Source: Paroedura picta
Taxonomy: Eukaryota > Chordata > Lepidosauria > Squamata > Gekkonidae
DNA length: 64,000 nt
Reading direction: 5' to 3'
Assembly (NCBI RefSeq): GCF_049243985.1
Contig: NC_135386.1
Coordinates: 7,677,001 to 7,741,000 of the forward strand
The translations under genes and the position numbers were made by a program. Positions 1 through 35,500 of this stretch are shown piece by piece; the first letter of the stretch is position 1; each line of letters starts with the position of its first letter. The notes beneath the pieces were generated by a model. It searched no databases. It was not told the DNA's origin and saw nothing but the letters and a program-made list of their open reading frames with translations.

Positions 1-42
1 GTGACCTCATGTCCAGGGAAAAACAGGACAATTTTTTTGTAC

Positions 43-313
43 TAGAAGAAGAAGAGTTGGTTCTTATATGCTGCTTTTCTCTACCCGAAGGAGTCTCAAA
101 GCGGTTTACAATCACCTTTCTTTTCCTCTCCCCACAACAGACACCCTGTGAGGGAGGTGAGGCTGAGAGAGCTGGGTACTCATTTTACCGACCTCGGAAG
201 GATGGAAGGCTGAGTCAACCTTGAGCCGGCTGCTGGGGTTGACCTCTCAGCCTCATGGGCAGAGCTTCAGACTGCATGTCTGCTGCCTTACCACCCTGTG
301 CCACAAGGGGCTC
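43..313 (-). mobile_element. Chimera of a CORE-type SINE and a Sauria SINE
   Basis: From 43 to about 170 the sequence is the 3' part of the GAA-tailed tRNA/CORE-type SINE (minus strand). It passes without a gap into the middle and tRNA head of a Sauria SINE (minus strand). The join is at gagagagctgggtactc. Confidence 0.7.
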
Positions 314-855
314 TTTTATACTCAATTATACTGTTCCTAATTTCCAGGAACAGCTATTTATGTAGTAGAGCGTAGATGGTAGCCTGAATTTCTCTTACCT
401 TGTCTTTTTTTTGTTGTTGTTGCTTCCATTCCACATACATAAGATAATGCCCTTTCAGAGTGATTTTTCAGCTCGGTTTGCCTGAACAAAACAAGAAAAT
501 CTACTTCTTAAGTGCATCGGAAATGCGTTATCTAACATATATGTGAAATGGGCAAATAATGCTCAGGGGCAGCCGTATACATTCCATAGCCAACAGTATA
601 AAGCACAAATTCAGTCCAAAGCTAAAACATATCAGAAAAGCCATGCCTATCAGAAAACTTGGCCAAGAAAGCTGAAACACATATATCTTTGTTCATGTAG
701 CTATGAAATCTTCTAATTTCTGCAAAAAAATGTATAAGACCGTTTGTCTGCTAATTTGAAGATAGCTGCTTGAGTGGTTCTTTAAAAAATATCCTCCTGT
801 TTTTGTCTTTTTTACTCTGTTGAACGATGTTTAATTATTTCTTTTAATCCTGCAG

Positions 856-24639
<23,784 letters not shown>

Positions 24640-25040
24640 TAAGCAACACCTAGAATGCAGCATGTGCGTTCTACACACAAAAAATGACACCACACTACAA
24701 AAATGCCATAGTGCAACAACACCTTAGAATCTAACAAATTCGAACATCCTAGAGGCCGAAGAAACATTTTGGTGTTGATCTCCATAATGCCATGACCCTA
24801 AAATCATAACAATGGACATACAACAGTATCCACTTTATTCAGTGATGACAACTGTGGACTGATATTTCAACCATGTAGAGTCACAGGCCACATATAAAGT
24901 TATAGCTGACTGCACATAAATAGACTCATTTCAACAGGTCAAATAATCACCTGCTGGAATGTGACTACATTGATTAAAAAAAACCCTTAGATGTCTATCC
25001 ATAATTTGGATTAATAAAATATGAAGATCTATTTTAGGAC
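24640..25040 (+). other. SLC12A1: SLC12A1 3' UTR (proximal)
   Basis: Unique AT-rich sequence follows the stop. AATAAA at 25013-25018 is the first good poly(A) signal. The true end may be further downstream, since several other A-rich signals exist. Confidence 0.5.
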
Positions 25041-25886
25041 AGCCCATATGTTTCCATGTTCCTTGTATGCTAGACTATGACCCAAGTCTTCTCCTCAAGA
25101 GAATTCCTTAACTGGAGTCACAAGCGCCCACACCACCAGGCCAAAAGCCAAACATACACATTTAAGATAGTGCAGTATTGTCACTATCTCATTAAAGTTA
25201 AAGACTGAAGATGCCTTGGCCAATTGCACCCTTATTTAGACCCCAGGATATCCCAGCTGCTCTTTTCCCAGCCAGCTGCAACATTCGGCTTGCCAGTAAT
25301 ATCTAACTCCTAATATCATCTGATATTACTTAATGACAAGAGCACAGTTTAGTTTATTATGCTAGTAGTAGCTAGAAGAGAGAAAGGGACACTTGGCAAG
25401 CTTGGTGCACTATTTGCAAGGCAAGACGTAATCCTGATAAGGTCTGCAATGGAGTATTCACTACTCTCTTCCGTTGTGGGGGCCCCATTTGCCAACCCAC
25501 ACTAGAACAGAAACATGGCTAAAGCATCAGTGGCTGTTACTGAGGAGCAAGTTGTGATGGTGTTATACAATGGATGCCAACTGCTTTGTTTCTACAAGGG
25601 CTCCTTTGAAAGCAGCATAGCAGATAAAGGAATAGGTGCACCTTCCAACATTGGCACAGCTCCATATGTTACACCTCTTTGCGGATACACTTCCACAAAG
25701 TTATCTAGGGCTCTTTGTTCACTTTTATCTGCGTCTGTTTTATGATCATAACCTTGCCTTGGCACAGGGAGGAAGATCAAAGCTGGAGTGAGAACACAGG
25801 ATCTGAACTATGCTAACCGCTCCTCCAGTTCTCCCATGACACACCCCAAACCCCTCCTATTTTCCCTTCTTGTACTGGCGTTAAAG
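25041..25886. other. Unique spacer downstream of SLC12A1
   Basis: I see no exon and no clear repeat in this stretch. It could include distal SLC12A1 3' UTR. Confidence 0.4.
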
Positions 25887-26160
25887 GTAAAGGTCTCCCC
25901 TGTGCAAGCACCGAGTCATGTCTGACCCTTGGGGTGACGCCCTCCAGCGTTTTCTTGGCAGACTCAATACGGGGTGGTTTGCCAGTGCCTTCCCCAGTCA
26001 CTACCGTTTACCCCCCAGCAGCAAGCTGGGTACTCATTTTACCGACCTCGGAAGGATGGAAGGCTGAGTCAACCTTGAGCCGGCTGCTGGGATCGAACTC
26101 CCAGCCTCATGGGCAAAGCTTTCAGATGGCTGCCTTACCACTCTGCGCCACAAGAGGCTC
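25886..26160 (-). mobile_element. Sauria SINE, full length
   Basis: Reverse orientation, from aaaggtaaaggtctcccctg to ctgcgccacaagaggctc. The target duplication TGTACTGGCGTTA is exact on both sides. Confidence 0.95.
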
Positions 26161-26161
26161 A

Positions 26162-28016
26162 TGTACTGGCGTTACGCTTCTGCTAGTCCAGGCTTCCTCC
26201 GGTGTCACAGCTACACTGCACCAACAAGCCCTTGTTTCCCATCGGTTCAGGGGAACTGGTTGCAATTCAGTTTTTGTCTTGCAGGTGTGATACAAGAGTT
26301 AGGATCACATTACAGCTTAATGTAAATGAGAATGAATTGTCAAAGCTCTGCGTGGCGCCATACCACAATCGTATTTCATTGCCATACAAAGAATTTTCAA
26401 AGTAAACTGAATGAACACTAAAGTAAAATTTCCTAAGAGTTCGTTCGAACGCTGTGATCTGTCTAGGGTAATCATCACAAGGAATGTAGTGCAATTGTTG
26501 GTAATTTGTCACAGGGTCTTTCAGTAAATTTGGTGTTAGTTTTTTAATGTGTGTTTTGATCTTTTCTGATTGAATAATATTTTAACTGTCAGGCTAGCCA
26601 GCACTATGCTGAACATTTTTAAATCTGAAATAAACTGAGATGAATCAAAAGCTCTGCTCATCGGTAGTATCTTTATTTCACATTTTGCATCCTGTTGAGT
26701 TCGTTGTTTTAGTACTGAAATGAAGATATTTCTTCTGGAGTTTACTAATTAAGCACGTTTTGGCATGCAACAAGTAGTACTTGATTACTGTCATGTTACA
26801 GCTGAGTATTTGTGCTGCAGCAGCTTTCTTAAAGTCAGAAACAATTATTGTCCTTGTAGAAGAATCATAGACGTGGCCTTGTTTTACAGCAAAGTCTGTC
26901 TTCCCTAATGATATACTAATAGCCATTGTGAACTCTGCTATTTGCAATGTATTTTCACCCTCATATTAGGCATTACCTTTCAATGTTGTGGTGGAAATAG
27001 CCTGTACTGGGCTTCTGAAAGAGGTGAACTTAACCAGACCAGACATCTCTCTCCTACAAGCAAAGACTCACCAGCGTCACCTCTCCAGCAGTTATGTATG
27101 CGTATCCAATTTCATATGAAGGAAATCACTCAGGCAGCTGTAAATACTGTGTCATGCAAGCTTATGCCTTTCTTTTACATGAGTTCTAAATTTGTTTAGG
27201 ATCGTGTTCTTCCTTTCTCTGGATTCAATGGTTATTTTGCCACCAAATGCATTGGGATATAACTGCATACTTTAATTCTTCTGGATGGATCCGTATTTGG
27301 GACTTTCCCTTTGAGAGCACAGCATGTTTTGTTATGTGCTGTTGAATGCATTATTGCTTAAAAGAGGCATAGCCATCAACCAGTGCTTACTTTCTGAACT
27401 TCATGTTCTGATCTACCCCAAGCTAAGGCAAGCAAGGAAGGCTGTTATTTGGGCAGACATGAAAACATTTTCTTTGTTATTATCAAAATTATTTACAGAG
27501 GGTCTCACAATCCAAAGTTCTTGAGGTAGTTAACAAAATGAAACAGAACAATGACATAAAGATAAAAGAGACTGAAAGCCTGTATCCTGAAGTTCTTGTT
27601 GGTAAGGTGATACCGGACTCAAAGAGATAAAGCAACAGATCAAAACGACGCAAAAAATCTCCCAGTGGAGTACTAAAAATAGCCACTAAGCTGTTAGGAT
27701 AAACAAACAACAATAACACTCTATTTGTACATTGTTTGAGAGTTCAAGGTAAATTTAGGAGTGTGGCATCAGCCTAGCTAGATTTTATTCCAGTGCAAAC
27801 TTTCATCAGTTAGTACTCCCTCAGGTGCACTGAGAGTATAATTATTTTGCTTTAGGATTTTGGATTTCTTTTATTTTTGAGCAGGACCTTGTAGAGAAGA
27901 CAATGCTGCAAGAGGTGAAACTGGATACCAGGACACCTTCCCTCAGTTTGCAACGCCACCGTTTCAGTTCTCTTCCCAACCTATCCATTCCGCAAGGGGT
28001 GAAGACTTTCAATGTG
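26162..28016. other. Unique spacer between SLC12A1 and the DUT promoter
   Basis: This is AT-rich unique sequence with only short open frames and no recognised protein. It ends at a 67-68-bp tandem repeat. Confidence 0.4.
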
Positions 28017-28190
28017 CTTTTGCAGCTGGGTGTCCATATTTAACACAGGGCAGTTTTCCTCGTTTACTTAACTCATTTCAAGCTTTTTGCAGCTGGGTGT
28101 CCATATTTAAATCAGGGCAGCTTCCCTGGTTTACTTGAGCTCACTTCCAGTTCTTTGCAACTGGGTTTCCATATTTAACACAGGGCAGGA
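28017..28190 (+). repeat. 67-68-bp tandem repeat, about 2.6 copies, upstream of DUT
   Basis: The unit core TGCAGCTGGGTGTCCATATT starts at 28021 and recurs in variant form at 28088 and 28156. Two copies carry the E-box CAGCTG and the third has CAACTG. Units have diverged slightly (AACACAGGGCAG, AATCAGGGCAG), so the repeat is not brand new. Confidence 0.85.
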
Positions 28191-28273
28191 GAGTTTGGTC
28201 GAAGCGACACCTCAGACGGAAAAGCGCAGAAACCCTCCGCCAACAGGGCCATCTTGCGGCTCGTGCTTTAAAA

Positions 28274-28523
28274 CAGGGGTAGTCAACCTGTGGTGCTCCA
28301 GATGTCCATGGACTATAGTTCCCATGAGCCCCTTCCAGCATGTCCATGGACTACAGTTCCCATGAGCCCCTGCCAGCATGTTCATGGACTACAGTTCCCA
28401 TGAGCCCCTGCCAGCATGTTCATGGACTACAATTCCCACGAGCCCCTGCCAGCATTTGCTAGCAGGGGCTCATGGGAACTGTAGTCCATGGACATCGGGA
28501 GGCCCACAGGTGGACTACCCCTG
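28274..28523. mobile_element. Palindromic hAT-like MITE with four internal 38-bp units
   Basis: The ends are CAGGGGTAGTCAACCTG and its complement, flanked by an exact 8-bp target duplication CTTTAAAA (28266-28273 and 28524-28531). The left arm contains four 38-bp tandem units, starting at 28301, 28339, 28377 and 28415, which enlarge this copy from about 137 to 250 bp. It sits 62 bp before the candidate DUT mitochondrial start codon. Confidence 0.9.
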
Positions 28524-28585
28524 CTTTAAAATGCCTCCTTGAGGAAGGGGAGCGGCTTCCTCCAGCCTCGGCAGCCGCCGCTGCC

Positions 28586-28619
28586 ATGTTGCGCTCCCTC
28601 AGGCGGCTCCTCCGAAGTG
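28586..28619 (+). CDS. DUT: Candidate alternative first exon of DUT (mitochondrial leader)
   Basis: An ATG in good context (gctgccATGt) opens 11 codons, MLRSLRRLLRS, plus one base, followed by a gtaagc donor. The peptide is arginine-rich, amphipathic and free of acidic residues, typical of a mitochondrial presequence. Mammalian DUT makes a mitochondrial isoform from an upstream first exon that joins shared sequence starting around codon 5-6 of the nuclear exon. Here an AG at 29370-29371, inside the nuclear exon and after a pyrimidine-rich stretch, would join 28619 to 29372 in frame and give ...[16 protein letters not shown]. The leader is much shorter than the human one. The exon is inferred; no transcript was examined. 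Confidence 0.6.
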
Positions 28620-29343
28620 GTAAGCCAAGGGTGGAAACGGCCGTTTATTCCGTTGCTCCGCCCCCCGCACGAATTCGACCAGACGACCCCCCCCTCGCCC
28701 GCACGGGCCAATCGCCGCTCTCCTTGTCCCTCCTCCCCTTTTTAGGAGAATGGATTCGCCCACAAAGGGGTCCCTAAACTGGGCAGTACTATTCCTTTAA
28801 GCGGCGGAGGGGAGGAGAAGAGGGAATGGACAGAGGGAGGGGGGAAACAAACAAAATGCAATCGTTAAAAAAAATAAAACAAAAATAACGGGCTTTGAAA
28901 CGCGACAGCCGGTCCGACGGCGTCGAGCGGCATTCCCCGACGGGGTTGCTCGCGCTTAGTTATCTCCACCTCTTCCCCCCCTTCCTGATAGAATGGATTT
29001 GCCCACAAAACCTTCTCTAAACGGGCGTTCCAGGCAGTACCATTCCGGGGAGAGGGGGGGGGAGGAATAGGGAGAAAGCAAGGCATTAATTTTATTATTG
29101 CTATATGCATTGCAATAATTGCACGGATAAAGCGCATAAACGTGCAAAGCGGCCGGCGGTGCTGCGCTTTGTGTTACTTCCAAGGCGGGGAGAGGGGAGA
29201 GGGGGGAGGGGGGTGTTCTCTCCCCCTTGGATCCGGTCCCTCCCCTCGAGTCGAAGCGGAGCGCGCGAAAAGAAGCGATTCGGGGGGACGGCAACGGGCG
29301 CGCGCCTTCTCTCTCTCTCTCTCTCTGATCCGATTTAATCTCC

Positions 29344-29352
29344 TTTCCCGCC
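29344..29352 (+). promoter_or_regulatory. DUT: E2F-like site next to the DUT start codon
   Basis: TTTCCCGCC matches the E2F consensus TTTSSCGC and lies three bases before the ATG of the nuclear isoform. dUTPase is an S-phase enzyme, so E2F control is plausible. The site overlaps the Kozak region, and function is inferred. Confidence 0.55.
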
Positions 29353-29355
29353 GCC

Positions 29356-29516
29356 ATGCCCTGCTCCGAAGCGACCCCCGCCTCGCCCCCCAGCAAGAGG
29401 CTCAAGGGCGCCGGCCCCGAGGACGCCTCCTCCACGCTCCGCTTCGCCCGGCTCTCCGAAAACGCCACCGCGCCTTCCCGGGGCTCCTCGCGGGCGGCCG
29501 GATTCGATCTGTACAG
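29356..29516 (+). CDS. DUT: DUT exon 1 (nuclear isoform)
   Basis: The ATG sits in a strong Kozak context (ccgccATGc) and the donor is gtgagg. It encodes [20 protein letters not shown], then [20 protein letters not shown] and AGFDLY, the first half of motif I. Confidence 0.96.
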
Positions 29517-32500
29517 GTGAGGCTGAAGGTGACCTTGGCAGGGTCCGTGGACTACAATTCCCAGGAGCCCCTGCCAGCACTATGGAATTGTAGTCCACAG
29601 GCTTTGGGAGCGCCTTAGTTCAGGGGTAGTCAACCTGTGGTCCTCCAGATGTTCATGGACTACAGTTCCCATGAGCCCCTGCCAGCGTTTGCTGGCAGGG
29701 GCTCATGGGAATTGTAGTCCATGGACATCTGGAGGACCACAGGTTGGACTACCCCTGCCTTAGTTAGGCCATCCTTGCTCCAGGGGGTAGCTGGAGGGTG
29801 TCCCGGGATTGCAACTGAGATTTGTTTCCTGGGGGGTGATTTGATTGGTTGGTTAGTTGGTTGGTTGGTTGGTGTTTGGGCCCGCCTTTTCTCACTGCAG
29901 GTTGCGGTGGCCGTGAAATCCACAAATTGTAGGAAATATGCATAAATACAATTGGAAGGTGGACTCTATGGAGAGCCAGCACGGTGGAGAGCCAGAGCGG
30001 CGGCCCCTGATTGGGGGGACCTGATTCAATTCCCCACGCCTACTTCACAGGCAGCCAGTTGGGTGACCTCGGGCCAGTCACAGTTCTGGTAGGGCAGTTC
30101 TCTGGGAGCTGTCTCAGCCCCACCTACCGCACAGGGTGATGGCGTGGGGAGAGGAAGGGAAGGAGATTGTGAGCGGCTTTGAGATCACTATGGGTAGTCT
30201 CAAAGCAGGGAAAGAAATCAATCAATCAATTAATTTTGTTATAGCTCTTCCTTCCTAAAAAGCTCAGGACAGGTAACACCGTAAAATAGACAATTCATAA
30301 AAAACCAATGTTGCTTCTATGCCCTGCTGAAGACCTCTGGTCTACAGACCTCATCCTACCCAGACGTCACCTCCAAATCTCCAGGTATCTCATCAGCAGA
30401 ACTGACAACCCTAGGTAACACATGCAACCAACACACAGGCCAAATATTGCCCTCCTTTGCCTAGAACCTGATGTAGGTGGAGGCTTCTGTTCTGGGATCC
30501 ACCTTTTTCATTTCTTTAGAGAAAGCCCTGCACCGAGAACACATAGCAGAGAAAGAGGGTCCGCTCTTGGTTTGCCAATTAAAACTTTGGGAAGGAACCT
30601 CAGCAGGGTACAATGCCCAGAGTGGATCCCCCAAAAAGCTGTCGTTTTCTCCAGAAAAACTAATCTCTGTAGTCTAGAGATCAGTTACAATTCCACGAGT
30701 TAAAGAACCTGGAGGCTCTACCTGGAGGCTACTGCGCAAGCTACTGTCCTGGAGGCTACTGTCCTGAAATCGCCACCACCCAAACTGCTGTATGTTCCGT
30801 TGGAATACATAACATGGCTACGCATAAAATTTTTCAATGATAGTAGTTCCACCGGGTGGTTTTATGACCTCGCTGGTTTCAAGGCTAGCACCACGGACAA
30901 GAGAGTGAGGACAGCAAACAGAAACCAAGCATCAGAGGCCCTCCACCATGAGGAAGAGGCCCCAGTTTAGCGGCATGGAGGAAACTTTTCCACCACTGAG
31001 TGACATCGTCTCGTCTTCCTGTCCTGCTGCTTCTCTCAGCTCAGGCGCATGCAAAGGGAGCCAGGAAGTACGCTTGATTGCTATGCAGGCTGATAAGTCC
31101 TTCTAAAAGGCGGCAGGGACATGGCTGAAGACTCAGGTTGTGTCCCATGAGCTGTCTATTCTAAGTCTTTAAAAGTACTCGAGTATGTGTAGTGAAAAGG
31201 CCTTTAACTTCTCCAGGAAGATTAATATGCTTATTTACGGTAGTAAAAGATTAGATACTGTTGTTATTCTTGTTGCTGATTTGAGTGTTGATTCATTTTT
31301 GGTTTGCTGGCATCTGTTAGATTAGGAGGGGAAGACACTGGCTGCCAGGCTAACTAAATAAACTCTCCTCCCATGCTCAGAAGCAGTATAAAGGGCAGGT
31401 GCTGGAGAGAAAAGCAGTGAAGGCTGTTGCTTTTATTACAGGTAATAATGAGCTTGTAAGTGCATCTGGATGTTCGTAGCTAGAAATAGAGCAATAACAT
31501 AATTTTGCTATCTTTTCTCTCTTTTTTTAGCGCTTACGATTGTGAGATCCCTCCTTTGGGAAAAGCTGTTGTAAAAACAGATATTCAAATTTCTCTTCCT
31601 TCCGGATGCTATGGTAGAGTTGGTAAGTTGCAGAAAGGGAAAGCTTTTAACCTTGTTTCTTGGCTTCCCTCTCATGAAAACAGAGAAATCCTAATAACTG
31701 CCAGTCCTAATATATACCGTTTCCTGGAAGTCACTGTAAAAATCTGATCCTACCAGAGTACATTTGTTCTAAATAAACCTTCATTTCTAATTGGCCATCC
31801 ATGGGCTCACACACCTAAGTCAAGTTTCTATCAGCCATTTACTGTTACTCTGTTATTAATGTTATTATATAATACTAATGTTAAAGTTATTTATATATAT
31901 GGTTTCTTGTATTCTCAGTTTTATGTAAACCGCCCTGAGCCTTCGGGGAGGGCAGTATATAAATGTGAAAAATAAATAAATAAATTTGTAAAGCTGTGTT
32001 TAAAAGCTGGACCAAATTTCTGAAGTGGCTTTGGCCAAATTTGGAATCTCTTTTTAGACTTCTCTTGCTTACTGAAGCTCACTTTCTGTTTCATTAGCTA
32101 GGAAGTTCTAATAATTGTACTACTTCTAGTACAATTATTACTGAGTGACTGGCAGTTTTAAAACTGCATTCTAAACAGTATACCTGCACGATCATGAATA
32201 TGTACATTTTGCAACAATAAATGTGTGGGCTTTAAAAAAAAACACCTAAAACTTGTTTCCCTTTTAAAAAAAAATTTAGCTCCACGATCTGGATTAGCAG
32301 CAAATCACTTCATAGATGTTGGTGGTAAGTAATCTATGTTGTGAATTTGTGATAAAATTTGGCTGACATTTGTATGATTTTCCTCACTGTGAGAACCCTA
32401 GTTAAAGATGTTTTTTTCTGAAGATGTATAGCTCATTTCCATGCAAAAACTGCACGCATGCCAACCTTGCAGCCCTAGTTTTTCGTGAAGCGAGTGGTAA

Positions 32501-35500
32501 TACGTACCCACAAACAGATTCCTCTAATCAAAGCTGTTAGATTAGAGGAAGCTGACTAAAAGTGAATCATTCACGGAACACACCTTGAGCATTGTGGCAT
32601 TCATAAAGGTAAAGGTATCCCCTGTGCAAGCACTGAGTTATGTCTGACCCTTGGGGTGACGCCCTCCAGCGTTTTCATGGCAGACTCAATACGGGGTGGT
32701 TTGCCAGTGCCTTCCCCAGTCGTTACCGTTTACCCCCCAGCAAGCAAGCTGGGTACTCATTTCACCGACCTCGGAAGGATGGAAGGCTGAGTCAACCTTG
32801 AGCCTGCTGCTGGGATCGAACTCCCAGCCTCATGGTCAGGGCTTCAGACAGCATATCGACTGCCTTAACACCCTGCGCCACAAGAGGCTCATAGCATTCA
32901 TACAGGCTGTTAAATAGTAGGGAAAATGTTACACAAACTGATCACTAACTTTCAAATGTCATAGCCTGCGGGCATACTTCCTTTTTGTCTCAGTCACTCT
33001 GCATGCCTGCCATGGAGCATTTACATATTGAACAGGATTTCAATATGACATAAATTCAACTCCTAGCCAGACATTTGGAGGCCTGGTTTTGCCCTGAGTG
33101 AATTGAGAAATTGCTGCTCATATTCCCGAAAACCACTATACCAGGCTGCTTGTTAGGTCACTACGCTCAAATATTGTCCCATGTGGGTTTGAATAAGCAG
33201 CAAGTTCTGGCCTAGAAAAAAGCATTTGTGGAATCTAATGTGCATTTTAGAAGTTGCTTCATGCACTAACTTGGCTAGCAATGTCTTGAAAGTAATTATT
33301 TTTCCACCCGCATGTTTAAAACAATTCAGCTTTTTGAAAGACTATTTGCAGAACAGTCGCCGACAGTACATAAAACACACGAAAACTAATCACTTACTTG
33401 GACAATGCTGCGGCCGTAGATATGTGGGATTCCTTGTAATTTTTGCAGTACATCATCAAAAGGGACACTTCATAATGGAGAAGAGCCTTTCAAGAAAATA
33501 AAATTCATTTCTGAATTCCCATGCTGAGCACACCAAGGAAAGTTGGAAACATGCTGAAATCTGTTCTGCAAAGTGCTGAAAGCTTTCCTGCAAGTGAAAT
33601 GCCAAAGTTCTGTCAGGTTTTCTGCCTGCCATTTGTCCTTTCCCTTGCCAGTTCTTGTGTGTGATTTTTTCCGAGTATCATGTAGATGTTTTCTACCCAA
33701 AGTGCATGGAGCAAATTTAGGGCAGTGGCTATTTTATTTTTCTATTTGCGTCAATCACAACCTGCCTTTCTCACACTGCAAACAGATATAAAGGAGCCTA
33801 CTGTACTGTTAAACTGGTTATGGGTACACGGCTCCATTTCTTTAAATGTCAGAACATTTCAAAGAATTCCCATTTATTTCTTATTTTTATTTTATTTCCT
33901 TGGGTTTCTAGGCCGCCCCTCCCCAAAAAGGTTTACAACATAATAAATAATTTTACAATAAAAGCTTAAAAATCTTAACATTCAACTAAAACACACTCTA
34001 ATCGCCCTGTCAGTTAAACCAGGGGTGGTCGACCTGTGGTCCTCCAGTTGTCCAGGGACTACAATTCCCATGAGCCCCTGCCAGCAAATGCTGGCAGGGG
34101 CTCATGGGAATTGTAGTCCATGGACATCTGGAGGAACACAGGTTGACTACCCCTGAGTTAAACCATATCCTAGCCCGGTTGTTGAAACGGACGAAATTAA
34201 GAATATTGGCCCGGCTTTGAGGGTAGGGGAGTAATTCGGGCGAAAACCTGAGCAGGGGATTAGGCAGGGATTCCTTCTCAGGTGGTAAGAGTGCAGCTTT
34301 GGCCTGTACCAAATGCACCATCTTGCAGCCAAATGCACCATCTTGAACCCTGGAAGCTCAATAGCCCAATAAGGGCTCAGATCTCTGGCAGCAACTCATT
34401 CCACCAGGCTGGAGTGAGGAAGGCACTGGCAAACCACCCCGTATTGAGTCTGCCATGAAAACGCTGGAGGGCGTCACCCCAAGGGTCAGACATGACCCGG
34501 TGCTTGCACAGGGGATACCTTTACCTTTTTAGAGACAACCAACATGCTGGTATTTGCGGAGCGAAGAGCTCTGCAGGGGACATAGAGGGACAGACGGTCC
34601 CTCAGACAGATGGTCCCAGCCCTTATATCCCGCTTTTCCCCACTAAGGGGTTGCGATAAAAAAAGATACTTGCCTTTTTAGAGGTAAGTCGGCAGCGTCT
34701 TAAATCTGTATGCACTGTGTTCCTCTTGCTCTCCTCCCCTTAATTAAGTGCAGAACAACCATGAGTTACGCACTATCCTGCTTAGATTATTATTAATTAA
34801 TTAATTAATTAAATGAGATTTATAAACCGCCCCTCCAGACAAAGTTTCGGGCCAGTGTACAACATGTTAAAAATTGACATTCAGAAGTTCCAATAAAAAC
34901 CATATACAGTAAGAGCGTTCCGAGATGATGTTCTCCGTTCACTTAGCACCGTGCTGAGATTTTTAGACTCGGCACGTTGGATTGCTCTAATAGTATTGAC
35001 ATGCTTTGTGACAAGGAGCTTATCTTATCCCAACTTTTTTTTTTTTACCTCTTTATGACCGTAATAACATGATAGCAATCCCACGAAAGGTGATCCTGAA
35101 ACTTGGCTGGGTTTTACAGGCGTTACAATGCTTGATCCTGCTGAGTTGCAGGCACCTAAACTAGTGGACATTCTCCAGTGGAATCAGATGAAACTTCAAT
35201 GCCTGCTAAACTGAAGGGGCGGGTTTCCTTAAAGCCTTTCTCGTTCTTGTTCTTATTCCTCTCCTCTCAACCAGCCTGCTTTATGGCTTCTGTTCAGCAG
35301 CCTTATCTTCCTGGGTTCCAATGGAACTTTAAAACCATATGGCTTTTGATAACATGTCTGGCACGGCATTCTGTATACTGCTATATTAATGGTTTTGTGT
35401 GCATCAAAATCCCCTTGCAGTGTTACGTTACTGATAATAGCTGTCATTACGCAGCGGTGAGGTGTGTTGGAACAGCCAGGGGCAATTTTTTTGTTTGTTT

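Larger units (their letters stand above)
28540..29530 (+). promoter_or_regulatory. DUT: CpG-rich promoter region of DUT
   Basis: Base composition changes abruptly to GC- and CpG-rich sequence compared with the AT-rich flanks. The region includes both candidate first exons of DUT and ends just after the exon 1 donor. It also has a (CT)n tract at 29308-29328. No TATA box is evident, as expected for a housekeeping or S-phase gene. Confidence 0.75.

Noticed and set aside
25934-26290. Frame starting [20 protein letters not shown], seen in similar form at several loci
   Set aside because: The same peptide recurs wherever a Sauria SINE occurs. It is the SINE in one reading frame.
28472-28777. 101-codon frame as an alternative DUT first coding exon in full
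   Set aside because: Its upstream third is MITE sequence and it reads past a good gtaagc donor. Only the 28586-28619 part is supported.
28956-29468. Long minus-strand frame across the DUT promoter
   Set aside because: It is antisense to DUT exon 1 and CpG-island sequence, where stop codons are rare. No independent support.
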